The notes: generated by a model from the letters alone, not told the origin. A stretch of 64,000 nt of DNA from DASUBV01 sp036510065 (GCA_036510065.1 DATCEO010000156.1:22127-86126); one strand, 5' to 3'; shown: positions 25,160 to 33,338, numbered from the stretch's first letter. Program-made: numbers and translations.

Positions 25160-26890
25160 TTACGGCACGGGCGCCGCCCAGATCCGGGTACCCCAGTTGC
25201 TGTTGGCGTCCCTGGGCTGGGGTGCGGTGTACTCAGAGGCCATGTAGATCTCACCGTTGAAGTTTTGCGCCATGGAGTAGTCACCGTAACGGCACTGGCC
25301 CGACGAGAACGGCGGGTAGCAGGTGAAGTCGTCCAGCGGAGTGAGGCCGTGCGCGGAGATATGAATATCCCCGGTCGGGCCGCTGGCGCCGTTGAACACC
25401 ATGTATCCAGTGCTCGGGTAGCGGCTGGTCGCCGACACGGCGAAGTTCATGTAACCGTGGCCGCTGGCGTTGACGCCGATCACCGGGTACAGCAGCTGCT
25501 GGCTGGTCTTGACGGTCCCGTCGCTGACCAGCGACGCGCTGACCGAGCTGCCGCCCGGCGTCGGGCGCAGGACGAACCACGCAGCACCCGAGTTCTGGCC
25601 CGTGCCGAAGTCGAACCCGGTGGACAGCTCGGCATACAGCCGGCCCCCGGCGTAGGTCACCTCCTGGACCGCGTCGAAGTCGGTCTGCAGCTGCCCGACG
25701 CCGGTCTGGCCCAGGGACTGGCCGAGCGGGAACGGCCCGCTCTTCTGGAAGGCGTTCGGCGGGGTCGAGTAGTCCTGGGTAGCGACACTGGTCATCACCA
25801 GGGGCGGACGTCCGCCGGCGTTGAGGGCACCCGTGCCGAGAAGGGCGTAGACCTCCAGGCCGGAGCCAAAATTAGTGTTGGCATTGGATTCGACGAAGTA
25901 CTCGGTATTGGGGGCGGACGCGCCCTGGGTCACCGAGGAAGGCGACAGGTGGTACGCCCCGAACGGGTCGCCTGCGGACGCCACGTGGTAGGACTGCACC
26001 GCGGGCATCGGGCCGTTGCCCCGAGCCGCCGTGATCAGGCCGCCCTTGGACGTGGCGTAAATGACCGATCCATTAAAATTGGGCCCGTCCACGGAGAACT
26101 CGTTGGTCGCAATATAGAAACCGCTGTTGTCCGCCCCCACCTGGTCGAAGTCACCCAGGCACGGGCAGCCGCCGGCGGTGTTGCCGCTGTCAGAGGTATC
26201 GATACTGAACACCGTGAACGCACTGAACGGGCTGGTTGTCTGGCTCACCGCGATGTACTGGGTGCTCAGCGGAGCCGAAATACCGTCGCCGACCGTGAAC
26301 ATCGTCAGGAACCAGTGCCCCGTCTGCGGGTCCCAGTACGCCCGCGGGTCGCTCAGGAACGAGGCCGCCGGAATACCGAACACCTGGAAACCTGGTATCG
26401 CCCCCAGCAGGGACTTCCCGCTGGCGGAGTAGATGTTCAGCGACTGGTTGATGAACTCCACCACCGCCGTGCCGGCCGGGCTCGGACCCACGGCCAGGCC
26501 CTGGTCCGGCGGGCTCACGTCCCCGAACACCGGGTTGTTAGCAGCGTTGATCGCCGAAGTCAGGCCATCAAAGCCATGCTCACCAGCCACGTTACTGTTG
26601 GTGAACCCGGTCAGGCTGGCAGCCGCCGCGGCCTTCGCCGCGGCTTTACTTGCGTTGCGCGCCGACGGCGGCAGGCCCAGCGGCGTCTCATGTCCCCTGC
26701 CCGCTGTATTCGGGGCAGCTTTCCTGCCCTTACGGGCATCCGCCTGGGCAAGCGCGCGGAGATTGACCGTCTTCCCCCGGTGCAGGGTCACCCGGCCCGC
26801 CGGTCGCATGGACAACATGCGACCTGCTCGCAGCTATATGCGCCGACGCCGCGGCGGCAGGCACCGCGGCAGAAGCCAGCGCAACAGCCC
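25160..26890 (-). pseudogene. Secreted protein of unknown function, main part of a gene split by an ISAs1 element
   Basis: The open frame 25160-26818 gives a beta-rich protein of up to 552 residues with an Ala-rich start (KAAAKAAAAASLTGF). Characteristic segments are FGDVSPPDQGLAVGPS, DPRAYWDPQTGHWFLTMF, CPCLGDFDQVGADNSGFY and CRYGDYSMAQNFNGEIYM. The pattern resembles large extracellular proteins with repeated sheet units, but I recognise no named family. No signal peptide is encoded in this frame. A signal core (AVALASAAVPAAAASA) lies just upstream, at 26881 and below, in a different frame. It is separated from the body by a frameshift between about 26790 and 26880, because the body frame has a TAG near 26836. 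The start of the signal lies beyond the inserted element (28327-28402). Confidence 0.8.
26882..26890. repeat. Left target-site duplication CAACAGCCC
   Basis: This 9-bp sequence is repeated exactly at 28327-28335, on the other side of the ISAs1-type element. Nine bases fits the 8-10 bp duplications known for the family. Confidence 0.85.
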
Positions 26891-28326
26891 CCACGGCCGT
26901 TTCAAGATCATGACGTGAGTCCGAGGATGGCGAAGGGCCTGTCGATGTAGCGGCTGGCCCAGCGGGTGGCTTCGGTAGTGTCGTGGCGTCCGGCCTGGTG
27001 GAGCGCGCCGACGGCGAGGTTCCTGAGCGCGGCCATGGCCCGTGGCCCGGACCGGGTGCGGACGGTGGAGTGGTCTTCCTGGTAAAGGGTGTCGCGCAGC
27101 CAGTGCAGAGACTCAATCGCCCACTGGCCGCGGACGAGCCCAGCCAGCCGGGCAGGGCTGGCGCGGGTCGCGTCGAGGCTGGTGACCCCGAGCGCGGCGA
27201 CCTCCGATAGCGGCGTGCCGTCCAGGGCGGTGACGTGCCGCTCGATCAGGTACGCCTGGCTGACGTGCGGGAACGGCAGATCCTCCGGCGCGTCGAGGAC
27301 CTGGATGGTGCGGGTGGTGATCCGGCCGTGGCCGCGGTCGGCGGCGGCGTGGCTGACCGGGACGTCGCGCCAGGGCAGGGCGTCGAGGGCATCGAACAGG
27401 CCGGGCTGGTTGTCCTTGACCGGGAACGCGAAGTCCGCGCCCCGCCCGCGCACGTAGTCCGCGGTAGCGCGCTGGGTATGGAGAGCATCCGCCGTTATCA
27501 CTGCGCCGTCCAGGTCCAGGCCGTCCAGCAGCGGGATGATCATCGGGATCTCGTTCGTTTTCGCGCCGGCCTCGGTCTGCGCCGCGACGACGCCCCGCTC
27601 GCCGGCCAGGGCTGCCAGCAGGTGCACCTGGCTGCCGTCAGCGTTCCTGGCGCCCCGGACGGTCTTGCCGTCCACCCGGACCGGGATCAGCGGCGCCTCG
27701 CCGCCGCCGGCGAGATCCCCGGCGGCGCTGGCCCGCTCCGTCAGCCAGGCCCCGGTCGCCGCGTCCAGGGCGGCAGCGTCAGCCCCGGTGACCACCCGCC
27801 AGATCGTGGCTTTCGACGGCGGCCCGGCACCGGGCCGCGCAGCCCCGCACCGCCGGTACAGCTCCTCCAGCACGCCGGCGGGCACGTCAGCGGCCCACCC
27901 GGCGATCGCGGTGAATGACCGGGACCCGGCGACCACCGCCGCGGCGGCCAGCGCGAGCACCGCCGCCACCGGATGATCCCGTCCCTGGCCTGGCCGCCCG
28001 TCGGTCACTTCTGCGAACAATTCCAGCAGGTCACGGCAGATGGCCGGTGCCGGGCCGGAGGCAGCGGGCGGCCTGTCCGCCAGATCATTACCGAGCCCGG
28101 GTATCAGCTGCCCGTCCGGCACACGGCGGCCGCTGGCAATGGCACAATCGAGCACGGCGAAGCTCCGGCTGGCGAGGGTCCGCAGGAAGACACCTCGTAT
28201 TACCGGGGCTTCGCCTTACTTCATGATCAGGCACGCCGGGCCGATACCAGATCGCCACACAACGTCACATCACGTCAGCCGGGAACGGCTAGCGCCGACC
28301 CAAGAACGATCTTGAAACGGCCGTGG
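26891..28326 (-). mobile_element. ISAs1-family insertion sequence (1436 bp)
   Basis: The ends are perfect 19-bp inverted repeats: CCACGGCCGTTTCAAGATC at 26891-26909 and its reverse complement at 28308-28326. A 9-bp direct repeat, CAACAGCCC, flanks the element. The single transposase gene reads on the minus strand, and its stop codon overlaps the left inverted repeat. Length, repeat size and transposase type all fit the ISAs1 family. The insertion lies within the signal-peptide codons of a secreted-protein gene. Confidence 0.95.
26908..28155 (-). CDS. ISAs1-family DDE transposase
   Basis: This 415-residue transposase has an N-terminal DDE_Tnp_1-associated region (DLLELFAEVTDGRPGQGRDH, SFTAIAGWAADVP). 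Its catalytic triad appears as Asp162 (VRVDGKTVRGA), Asp223 (VITADALHTQ) and Glu348 (RGQWAIESLHWLRD). The YxxE-like segment LYQEDHSTVRT follows. The frame is intact and the element ends are perfect, so it may still be active. The stop codon (26908-26910) overlaps the left inverted repeat. The precise start is uncertain; 28155 is the upstream limit used. Confidence 0.93.
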   Translation of the reverse strand: MLDCAIASGRRVPDGQLIPGLGNDLADRPPAASGPAPAICRDLLELFAEVTDGRPGQGRDHPVAAVLALAAAAVVAGSRSFTAIAGWAADVPAGVLEELYRRCGAARPGAGPPSKATIWRVVTGADAAALDAATGAWLTERASAAGDLAGGGEAPLIPVRVDGKTVRGARNADGSQVHLLAALAGERGVVAAQTEAGAKTNEIPMIIPLLDGLDLDGAVITADALHTQRATADYVRGRGADFAFPVKDNQPGLFDALDALPWRDVPVSHAAADRGHGRITTRTIQVLDAPEDLPFPHVSQAYLIERHVTALDGTPLSEVAALGVTSLDATRASPARLAGLVRGQWAIESLHWLRDTLYQEDHSTVRTRSGPRAMAALRNLAVGALHQAGRHDTTEATRWASRYIDRPFAILGLTS

Positions 28327-28402
28327 CAACAGCCCCTGCCACACAGGCAAGGGCACGGAACCCCCGGAGCCTGCGTGCAGGCATGTGGTGCGGTTGTGTC
28401 AC
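28327..28402 (-). pseudogene. 5' fragment of the interrupted secreted-protein gene (start and first half of signal peptide)
   Basis: Reading from GTG 28402, with GGGGAG six bases upstream, gives VTQPHHMPARRLRGFRALAC and then VAGAV. Removing the element and one copy of the 9-bp duplication joins this in frame to ALASAAVPAAAASA encoded at 26881 and below. The product is a textbook signal peptide with an arginine-rich start, a hydrophobic core and an AxA cleavage site. This shows directly that the element split a once-exported protein. Confidence 0.85.
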
Positions 28403-28625
28403 AACGTGCTCCCCTCGTCATTGAATGGGCTAGGACAATTGCGGCCCACAGGGCAAGCTAACAACAGCCATCCATGACAGCTAATAGCCATCTGAAGGTC
28501 GATATGCATATGCATGTCCTGGCGGCTCCGAAACGGCGACTACGTGATCATGAAACTGGCTCCGCGCCCGTAGCACTGATCTTCGGCCTGGCGGTGCACC
28601 CAGGTTTGCCGTTGTCCGGATGGGA
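28403..28625. other. Intergenic sequence upstream of the interrupted gene
   Basis: I see no credible gene here. The promoter of the interrupted secreted-protein gene should lie in the first 100 bp; the stretch is less GC-rich than its surroundings. Confidence 0.4.
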
Positions 28626-28900
28626 TCAGTGCTGGTCGGTGAGAATGGCGCGGGCTTCGCGGCTGGCGTAGTACCCGAGGACGTATCCGGGCAGGGTGTC
28701 GGCCCCCACCATTCGGCTGCGGCGTTCAGGGCGAGGCCTGCGAGGACCGGGGTAGCGAGGATGCCGTAGATGAGGGTGAGGCGTCCTTCGGTGCGCAGGA
28801 CCGGGTTGTCCAGGGCCTTGCGGGCGCGGCTCTTTCCTGCGGCTCTTTCCTGCGGCCAGGCTGAACATGGGCACTGGTGTCATCGTCTTATCGCCAAGCC
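28626..28900 (-). pseudogene. Remnant of a cation transporter (C-terminal transmembrane part) with two frameshifts
   Basis: On the minus strand three frames together give a membrane-protein tail. They are GDKTMTPVPMFSLAAGKSR, then RKALDNPVLRTEGRLTLIYG with a hydrophobic helix (ILATPVLAGLALNAAAEWW), then ADTLPGYVLGYYASREARA to a stop at 28626. The order resembles the last two helices of actinobacterial CDF-like cation transporters, where the usual text is WWWADP.AGYV. The first frame change is explained by a duplicated 13-bp unit. The second lies in a GGTGGGGGCC run near 28705-28715. The upstream two thirds of such a gene is missing. Confidence 0.6.
28824..28851. repeat. 13-bp tandem duplication that breaks the transporter frame
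   Basis: GCGGCTCTTTCCT occurs twice in a row. Removing one copy restores a continuous frame between the two upstream parts of the transporter remnant. Confidence 0.65.
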
Positions 28901-29001
28901 GACTGGATCTGGTGACAGACCGCTATCAGATCGGTGCGCTACCGAGCGCGATTATCAAGACACTTCTGGTAACGGACGGTGCGGGAGGTCGGATTCTCTT
29001 C

Positions 29002-29030
29002 GGGGAGCCGACCTTGACCTGAGCGCGCGG
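29002..29030. repeat. 29-bp copy of the 5' coding end of the DUF4192 gene
   Basis: Twenty-nine bases beginning GGGGAGCCGACCTTGACCTG are identical to 24827-24855, which encode the RAQVKVGSP segment of the DUF4192 protein. The match stops abruptly on both sides. Confidence 0.85.
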
Positions 29031-29086
29031 CGTCAGCCGAGGCCGGGAGCGAACGTCGTCGCTGGCCCGTTACTGCTGCTGGGACG

Positions 29087-29175
29087 ACAGCAGGTGCCCA
29101 GTCACGTCGTTGGCCATCTTGACGGTGTCACTGAGACAGCAGGAGATGCCCGCTGACGTCGTTGGAATCTTGACG
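29087..29175. repeat. Two imperfect 38-40 bp direct repeats
   Basis: Copies at 29087-29124 and 29136-29175 share ACAGCAGG, GCCC, ACGTCGTTGG and ATCTTGACG in the same order, with a period of about 49 bp. On the minus strand they read KMANDVTGHLLSSQQ and KIPNDVSGHLLLS-like text if small frame shifts are allowed, so they may be remnants of a duplicated coding segment. Confidence 0.6.
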
Positions 29176-29217
29176 CGACCCGCGGGCGCGGCGGTAACGA
29201 CCACGCCACGTTGCTGG

Positions 29218-29675
29218 CTATCCGACGCTGAGGTCCTTGATGAAGAACACCCGCTGGAATCCGTCCTCCTCGGCGCGGTGGGTCAGCCGGTAGCCATGCC
29301 GCGGATAGTAGGCCAGGTTCTCGGTCATGGCCGCGTTGGCGTAGAGGCGGACATTCCCGAGGCCGAGCCGCGCCGCTTCACGCTCCGCCAGTGCCAGCAG
29401 CCGCGTCCCGATCCCGCGGCCCTGGGCCGTCGGCCGGACGGCCAGGTTGTCCAGCAACAGGTGATCCGGACGCGGAATCAGGACGACTAGCCCCGCTAGC
29501 TCCCCGTCGCTCACCGCTACCGACACCTCGCGGCGGTCAATGGCGACGGCATAGTCGGCCGTCATCGGCGCCGGAGGGCGGTCCATGCGCGCGGAAGGTA
29601 GGCCGCATACGCCATGACGACGATCGCCCGCAGCCCGTCCAGGTCATCGGCGCGGGCCAGACGCAGCGTCAGCAT
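29218..29675 (-). pseudogene. GNAT N-acetyltransferase with a frameshift near residue 30
   Basis: The long frame (29218-29586, 122 residues) has the GNAT core: VAVSDGELAGLVVLIPRPDHLLLDNLAVRP, then QGRGIGTRLLALAEREA and the C-terminal RHGYRLTHRAEEDGFQRVFF. It lacks the first strand and helix. These are encoded upstream in another frame from ATG 29675: MLTLRLARADDLDGLRAIVV then MAYAAYLPR. Deleting one GC pair from the CGCGCG run at about 29586-29592 would restore the usual text AYLPRMDRPPAPM. So the gene is probably inactivated, or the assembly has an indel; an internal ATG at 29586 could still give a shortened protein. Confidence 0.75.
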
Positions 29676-29714
29676 CGCTCATCCGCGGCGGCGAGCAGGC
29701 ACACCGAGGGCAGG

Positions 29715-30134
29715 TCAGTTGCGGGCCGGCAGCTGGCCCTCGAGGAAGCGCGCGACCAGCCCGCGGATCACGGTGGCCATCGAGAAGCCGTGCTCGGTGC
29801 ACCAGGCCCGCAGCTGGGCATGCTGATCCGCCGCGAACCGGACGGGCACGACCTGCTGGCCGATCTGCTGAGAGCCCGGTGAGCCGCCAGCTCGCTGCAA
29901 TGACAGCAGCTGACTGCTGACCTCGCGCAGCCGGCCCGGCAGCTGCCCCGTTCCGTAAGACCCGGGCAGGCCACGGGTCAGCAACCAGGCGTATACCTGG
30001 TCGCGTTCCCCGTCCGGAAGCATCCCGATGGCCTTGACCAGCAGCTCAACCGTTTCGGCCGAAGATCTGGCGGGCGTGGGGTCCTGCGATGCGGCGGCGG
30101 CGGCCGCGGTGCTCTCGGGGTCGGGTGCAGCCAT
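29715..30134 (-). CDS. Ribbon-helix-helix-like protein of unknown function
   Basis: This 139-residue protein has an acidic, Ala-rich start, a middle helical region (VELLVKAIGMLPDGERDQVYAWLLTRGLPG), and a C-terminal segment (VPVRFAADQHAQLRAWCTEHGFSMATVIRGLVARFLEG). The C-terminal segment matches the strand-helix-helix pattern of MetJ/Arc-type DNA-binding domains. It may be an autoregulator or the antitoxin of an unlinked partner, since no toxin gene is adjacent. Repeated GTATC boxes and an inverted repeat lie just upstream (30159-30199). A single gene on the minus strand. Confidence 0.7.
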   Translation of the reverse strand: MAAPDPESTAAAAAASQDPTPARSSAETVELLVKAIGMLPDGERDQVYAWLLTRGLPGSYGTGQLPGRLREVSSQLLSLQRAGGSPGSQQIGQQVVPVRFAADQHAQLRAWCTEHGFSMATVIRGLVARFLEGQLPARN

Positions 30135-30158
30135 GGCCGCCTCCAGGGAAAGAACTCA

Positions 30159-30199
30159 GTGCGATATCTCAGAGGTATCACGGTATCGCACCAGTATCA
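30159..30199. promoter_or_regulatory. Candidate operator of the ribbon-helix-helix gene
   Basis: The arms GTGCGATA (30159-30166) and TATCGCAC (30184-30191) form an 8-bp inverted repeat. Three GTATC boxes (30174-30180, 30182-30188, 30193-30199) recur with short spacing. It lies 25-65 nt upstream of the start, a usual position for ribbon-helix-helix autoregulation. Confidence 0.5.
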
Positions 30200-30245
30200 A
30201 CTAGAACTGAGCTCATGATCGTCCGAGGCCGGAGCGCGGAACCGC

Positions 30246-30280
30246 GACCGTTTTTCCGCGAATAGCGCGGCAAAACGGTC
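30246..30280 (-). terminator. Terminator hairpin after mshC
   Basis: The arms GACCGTTTTTCCGCG and CGCGGCAAAACGGTC pair over 14 bases with one mismatch or bulge around a 5-nt loop. It lies about 35 nt after the mshC stop and its A/T-rich arms would give a run of U on the minus-strand transcript. Confidence 0.65.
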
Positions 30281-30314
30281 GTGATGTTCTTCTCACAGCG
30301 CTACGCCCAGCAGC

Positions 30315-31727
30315 TCAGAGCGCTACGCCCAGCAGCGAGTCGACAGCAGCCCGCACGAGCTGGCCCGACCCGCCAGCCTGGCCCGACCCCCCCCAGCATC
30401 CCGACCCCCCCGACCCCCCCGAGCCAGCCAGCCGCTCGGCGGCCCAGCGGTCCACGACCGCGAGCGCGCCTGGGGCGTCGAGGTCGTCGGCCAGCCGCTC
30501 GCGCATCGCCGCCAGCACCTCGCCACCAGCAGCCGCATCGCCGCCAGCAGCAGCGGCCGTCGTATCGTCGCCAGCAGCCGCATCCCGACCATCGGCCAGG
30601 GTCACGGCCTCCCGCCAGCGCGCCAGCCGCTCGGCCGCCGACGCCAGGCCCGCGTCGGTCCAGTCCCAGTCCTCGCGGTAGTGGTGGGCCAGGATCGCGA
30701 GCCTGATCGCCATCGGGTCGGTGCCCGCGGCGCGCAGCTGGGACACGAAGACCAGGTTGCCCAGGGACTTGGACATCTTCTCGCCATGCAGGCGCACCAT
30801 GCCGGCGTGCGCGTAGCGGCGGGCGAAGACGGTGTTTCCCCGCGCCGGACCCGCCGACTCCTCTTCCCGGCCCGCCGGGACCCGTCCGCCCAGCGCCACC
30901 CCGCCCAGCGCCACCCCGCCCAGTGCCACCCCGCCCAAGGCCACCCGGGCGTGCGAGGCGCTCATCTCGTGGTGCGGATAGATCAGGTCCGAGCCGCCCG
31001 ACTGAACGTCGAACGTGGTGCCCAGGTAGTGGGTCGCGATGGCCGCGCACTCCACATGCCAGCCCGGCCGGCCGGGGCCGAAGTCCGAGAGCCAGGAGGG
31101 TTCCCCCGGCCGCTCGGCCAGCCACACCATGGGGTCGAGCGGGTCTTTCTTGCCGGGCCGCGCCGGGTCGCCGCCGCGTTCAGCCGACAACTCGGCCATC
31201 GTCTGCGGGTCCAGCCGGGACACCGAGCCGAAGTCCGGATCGGTCGCTCGCGCGAAGTAGACGTCACCCTCCAGGTCGTACAGGGCGCCGTGGCCGGCGA
31301 GGGCGCGGTTGAAGTCCTCGATGAGCGGCAGCGCCTCCACGGCACCGATCAGGTGCGCGGGCGGCAGCACGCGCAGTGCCGTCATATCGGAGCGATACCG
31401 CTCGATCTCGCGGGCGGCGAGCTCCCGCCAGTCGTCACCGTCGCGTTCGGCGCGCTCCAGCAGCGGGTCGTCGACGTCGGTGACATTCTGCACGTAAGTG
31501 ACGTCGTGCCCGGCGTCCCGCCAGGCCCGGATCAGCAGGTCCCAGGCGACGTAGGTCGCCGCGTGCCCCATGTGCGTCGCATCGTAGGGAGTGATCCCGC
31601 ACGCGTAGATCGTCGCCGTCCGGCCGGGCGCGGCCACGGCGAGCCCGTCACTGGCCGTGTCCCAGATCATCGTCTCCTGAGCCTGTCCGGGCAGATCAGG
31701 CACGGCGGCATCGGGCCAGGATTCCAT
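30315..31727 (-). CDS. mshC: MshC, cysteine:1-D-myo-inosityl 2-amino-2-deoxy-alpha-D-glucopyranoside ligase
   Basis: This 470-residue ATP-dependent ligase joins cysteine to GlcN-inositol in mycothiol synthesis. It is a CysRS paralogue; the MshC-specific text is ACGITPYDATHMGHAATYVAWD. Zinc and active-site parts are GRPGWHVECAAIATHYLG and SGGSDLIYPHHEMSASHAR, and the KMSKS loop is GEKMSKSLGNLVF. Two insertions are unusual: about 40 residues starting with four GGVAL repeats between PHHEMSASHAR and FARRYAHAGM, and a Gly/Ser/Trp-rich run (GSGGSGGSGCWGG) near the C-terminus. The first is a 15-bp minisatellite. It is 9 bp downstream of the amidase gene. Confidence 0.92.
   Translation of the reverse strand: MESWPDAAVPDLPGQAQETMIWDTASDGLAVAAPGRTATIYACGITPYDATHMGHAATYVAWDLLIRAWRDAGHDVTYVQNVTDVDDPLLERAERDGDDWRELAAREIERYRSDMTALRVLPPAHLIGAVEALPLIEDFNRALAGHGALYDLEGDVYFARATDPDFGSVSRLDPQTMAELSAERGGDPARPGKKDPLDPMVWLAERPGEPSWLSDFGPGRPGWHVECAAIATHYLGTTFDVQSGGSDLIYPHHEMSASHARVALGGVALGGVALGGVALGGRVPAGREEESAGPARGNTVFARRYAHAGMVRLHGEKMSKSLGNLVFVSQLRAAGTDPMAIRLAILAHHYREDWDWTDAGLASAAERLARWREAVTLADGRDAAAGDDTTAAAAGGDAAAGGEVLAAMRERLADDLDAPGALAVVDRWAAERLAGSGGSGGSGCWGGSGQAGGSGQLVRAAVDSLLGVAL
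30887..30946. repeat. 15-bp minisatellite inside mshC
   Basis: Four tandem units of CGCCCAGCGCCACCC (the third and fourth with one or two changes) encode the GGVAL repeats of MshC. The insert lies between the HIGH-like half and the KMSKS half of the catalytic domain. Confidence 0.9.
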
Positions 31728-31736
31728 GTCCGTAGG

Positions 31737-33254
31737 TTATCCTCGCGCCGCGGCCGGGCCCTGAACTGGCTGGCCAGCTTGCTCGACGGCATGGGCCAGG
31801 GCGATCAGCCGCGGCTCGCTCCAGGCCGGCCCGACCAGCGAGATGCCGACCGGCAGGCCGCGGAACTGGCCCGCCGGCAGCGTGATGGCCGGGTAGCCCG
31901 CGACCGCCGCCGGACTCGAGGTCCCGCCGGCGTAGTGGTCGCCGAGCACGTGGTCGGTCAGCCAGGCCGGACCGCAGGTCAGGCTGACGACCGCGTCCAG
32001 CCGCGAGCCGCTGAGCGCGGCATCCAGCCCGTCGCGGGCCAGCTGCCGCGCCTGCGCCCGGGCACTCAGGTACTCCGGGTCGGCAGGGCTTCCGCTGGTC
32101 GCCTGCGCCGCCTCGAAGATCTCCTGGCCGAAGTCCGCGAGCACGGTAGCCGCGTGCTGCTGGTTGAAGGCGATCAGCTCCGCCAGGCTGGCCGGATGGC
32201 CACCGGGCAGGGCGCCCAGGTAGGCGTTGAGGTCGTGCTTGAACTCCTGCAGCAGGGCCGTGTACTCGGGAATGCCTATCTTGTCGGCGCCCGGCAGGTC
32301 TACCGGGTCCACGACCTCCGCCCCGCAGGCGCGCAGCCGGGCCACGGCAGCTTCGAGAATCGCCACCGCGGCCGACCCGGCAGCATCCGTGCCTTCCCGC
32401 CAGACCCCGAGCCGGGCGCCGGCCAGCGCCCCCGGGTCGAGGAAGCTGGCGTAGTCGGCGGCCTGGCCGGCGTAGCCGGCGGACGCGGGATCGGCCGGGT
32501 CCGGGCCGGCCAGCGCGGTCAGCAGGGCCGCCGCATCGGCCACGGTGCGGGCCATCGGCCCGGCGGTGTCCTGCGCGGCGGAGATCGGCACGATGCCCGT
32601 CCGGCTGACCAGGCCGACCGTGGGCTTGATGCCGACGACCCCGCAGACGGCTGCGGGTGAGACGATCGACCCGTCGGTCTCGGTGCCGACGGCGAGGGGC
32701 GCCAGGCCAGCCGCGATCGCGACCGCCGATCCCGAGCTTGATCCGGACGGGTTACGGCCGGTCCCGTGCGGGTTCACGGCCTGGCCGCCGAGCGTGCTCC
32801 AGCCGCTGCTCGACGGGCGCGAGCGGAAGTTCGCCCACTCGGACAGGTTCGCCTTGCCGAGGATCACCGCCCCGGCCCGGCGCAGCCCGGCCACGATGAA
32901 CGCGTCGCCGCCATCGGCCGCCGACAGGGCGGGCGAGCCGGCGGTCGCAGGCAGGCCGGCGACGGACACGTTGTCCTTGATCAGGACCGGAATCCCCTCC
33001 AGCGGGCCACGGGCCTGGCCGGCCACGCGCCTGGCATCGCTCCCGGCGGCGTCTGCGCCGGCGAGAGGGCTGACCGAGATGACGGCGCGCAGCTGTGGGT
33101 TGAGCCGCTCGATCCGGGCCAGGTAGACAGCGGCGAGATCGGCAGCCGTCAGGGTCCCGGCGGCCAGGGCCCCGGCCAGCTCCGCAGCGGTGACGGTCGC
33201 GGCGTCGAGGCCGCTGCCGCCAACAGGCTCGGCCAGGGATTCGATGATCGACAT
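31737..33254 (-). CDS. Amidase (amidase signature family)
   Basis: This 505-residue enzyme has the amidase-signature Ser-cisSer-Lys machinery. The Lys is in EGIPVLIKDNVSVAG, the cis-Ser is in NPSGSSSGSAVAIAAGLAPL and the nucleophile is in GTETDGSIVSPAAVCGVVGIK. It should hydrolyse a carboxamide in the cytoplasm; the substrate is not evident. GatA is unlikely because no gatB or gatC is adjacent and the C-terminal half differs. It lies 9 bp upstream of mshC and is probably co-transcribed, but no functional link to mycothiol is shown. Confidence 0.9.
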   Translation of the reverse strand: MSIIESLAEPVGGSGLDAATVTAAELAGALAAGTLTAADLAAVYLARIERLNPQLRAVISVSPLAGADAAGSDARRVAGQARGPLEGIPVLIKDNVSVAGLPATAGSPALSAADGGDAFIVAGLRRAGAVILGKANLSEWANFRSRPSSSGWSTLGGQAVNPHGTGRNPSGSSSGSAVAIAAGLAPLAVGTETDGSIVSPAAVCGVVGIKPTVGLVSRTGIVPISAAQDTAGPMARTVADAAALLTALAGPDPADPASAGYAGQAADYASFLDPGALAGARLGVWREGTDAAGSAAVAILEAAVARLRACGAEVVDPVDLPGADKIGIPEYTALLQEFKHDLNAYLGALPGGHPASLAELIAFNQQHAATVLADFGQEIFEAAQATSGSPADPEYLSARAQARQLARDGLDAALSGSRLDAVVSLTCGPAWLTDHVLGDHYAGGTSSPAAVAGYPAITLPAGQFRGLPVGISLVGPAWSEPRLIALAHAVEQAGQPVQGPAAARG

Positions 33255-33338
33255 GGTGGAAGTATCGCGACCGGGGGCCTGCCGCCGCTACCTCGGCCGC
33301 CGCCGCGATCGCGAGACGGGCTCTCTAGACTGCCGCGG

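Noticed and set aside
28474..28671. 65-residue plus-strand frame after the IS element
   Set aside because: It overlaps the minus-strand transporter relic and has no recognisable motif.
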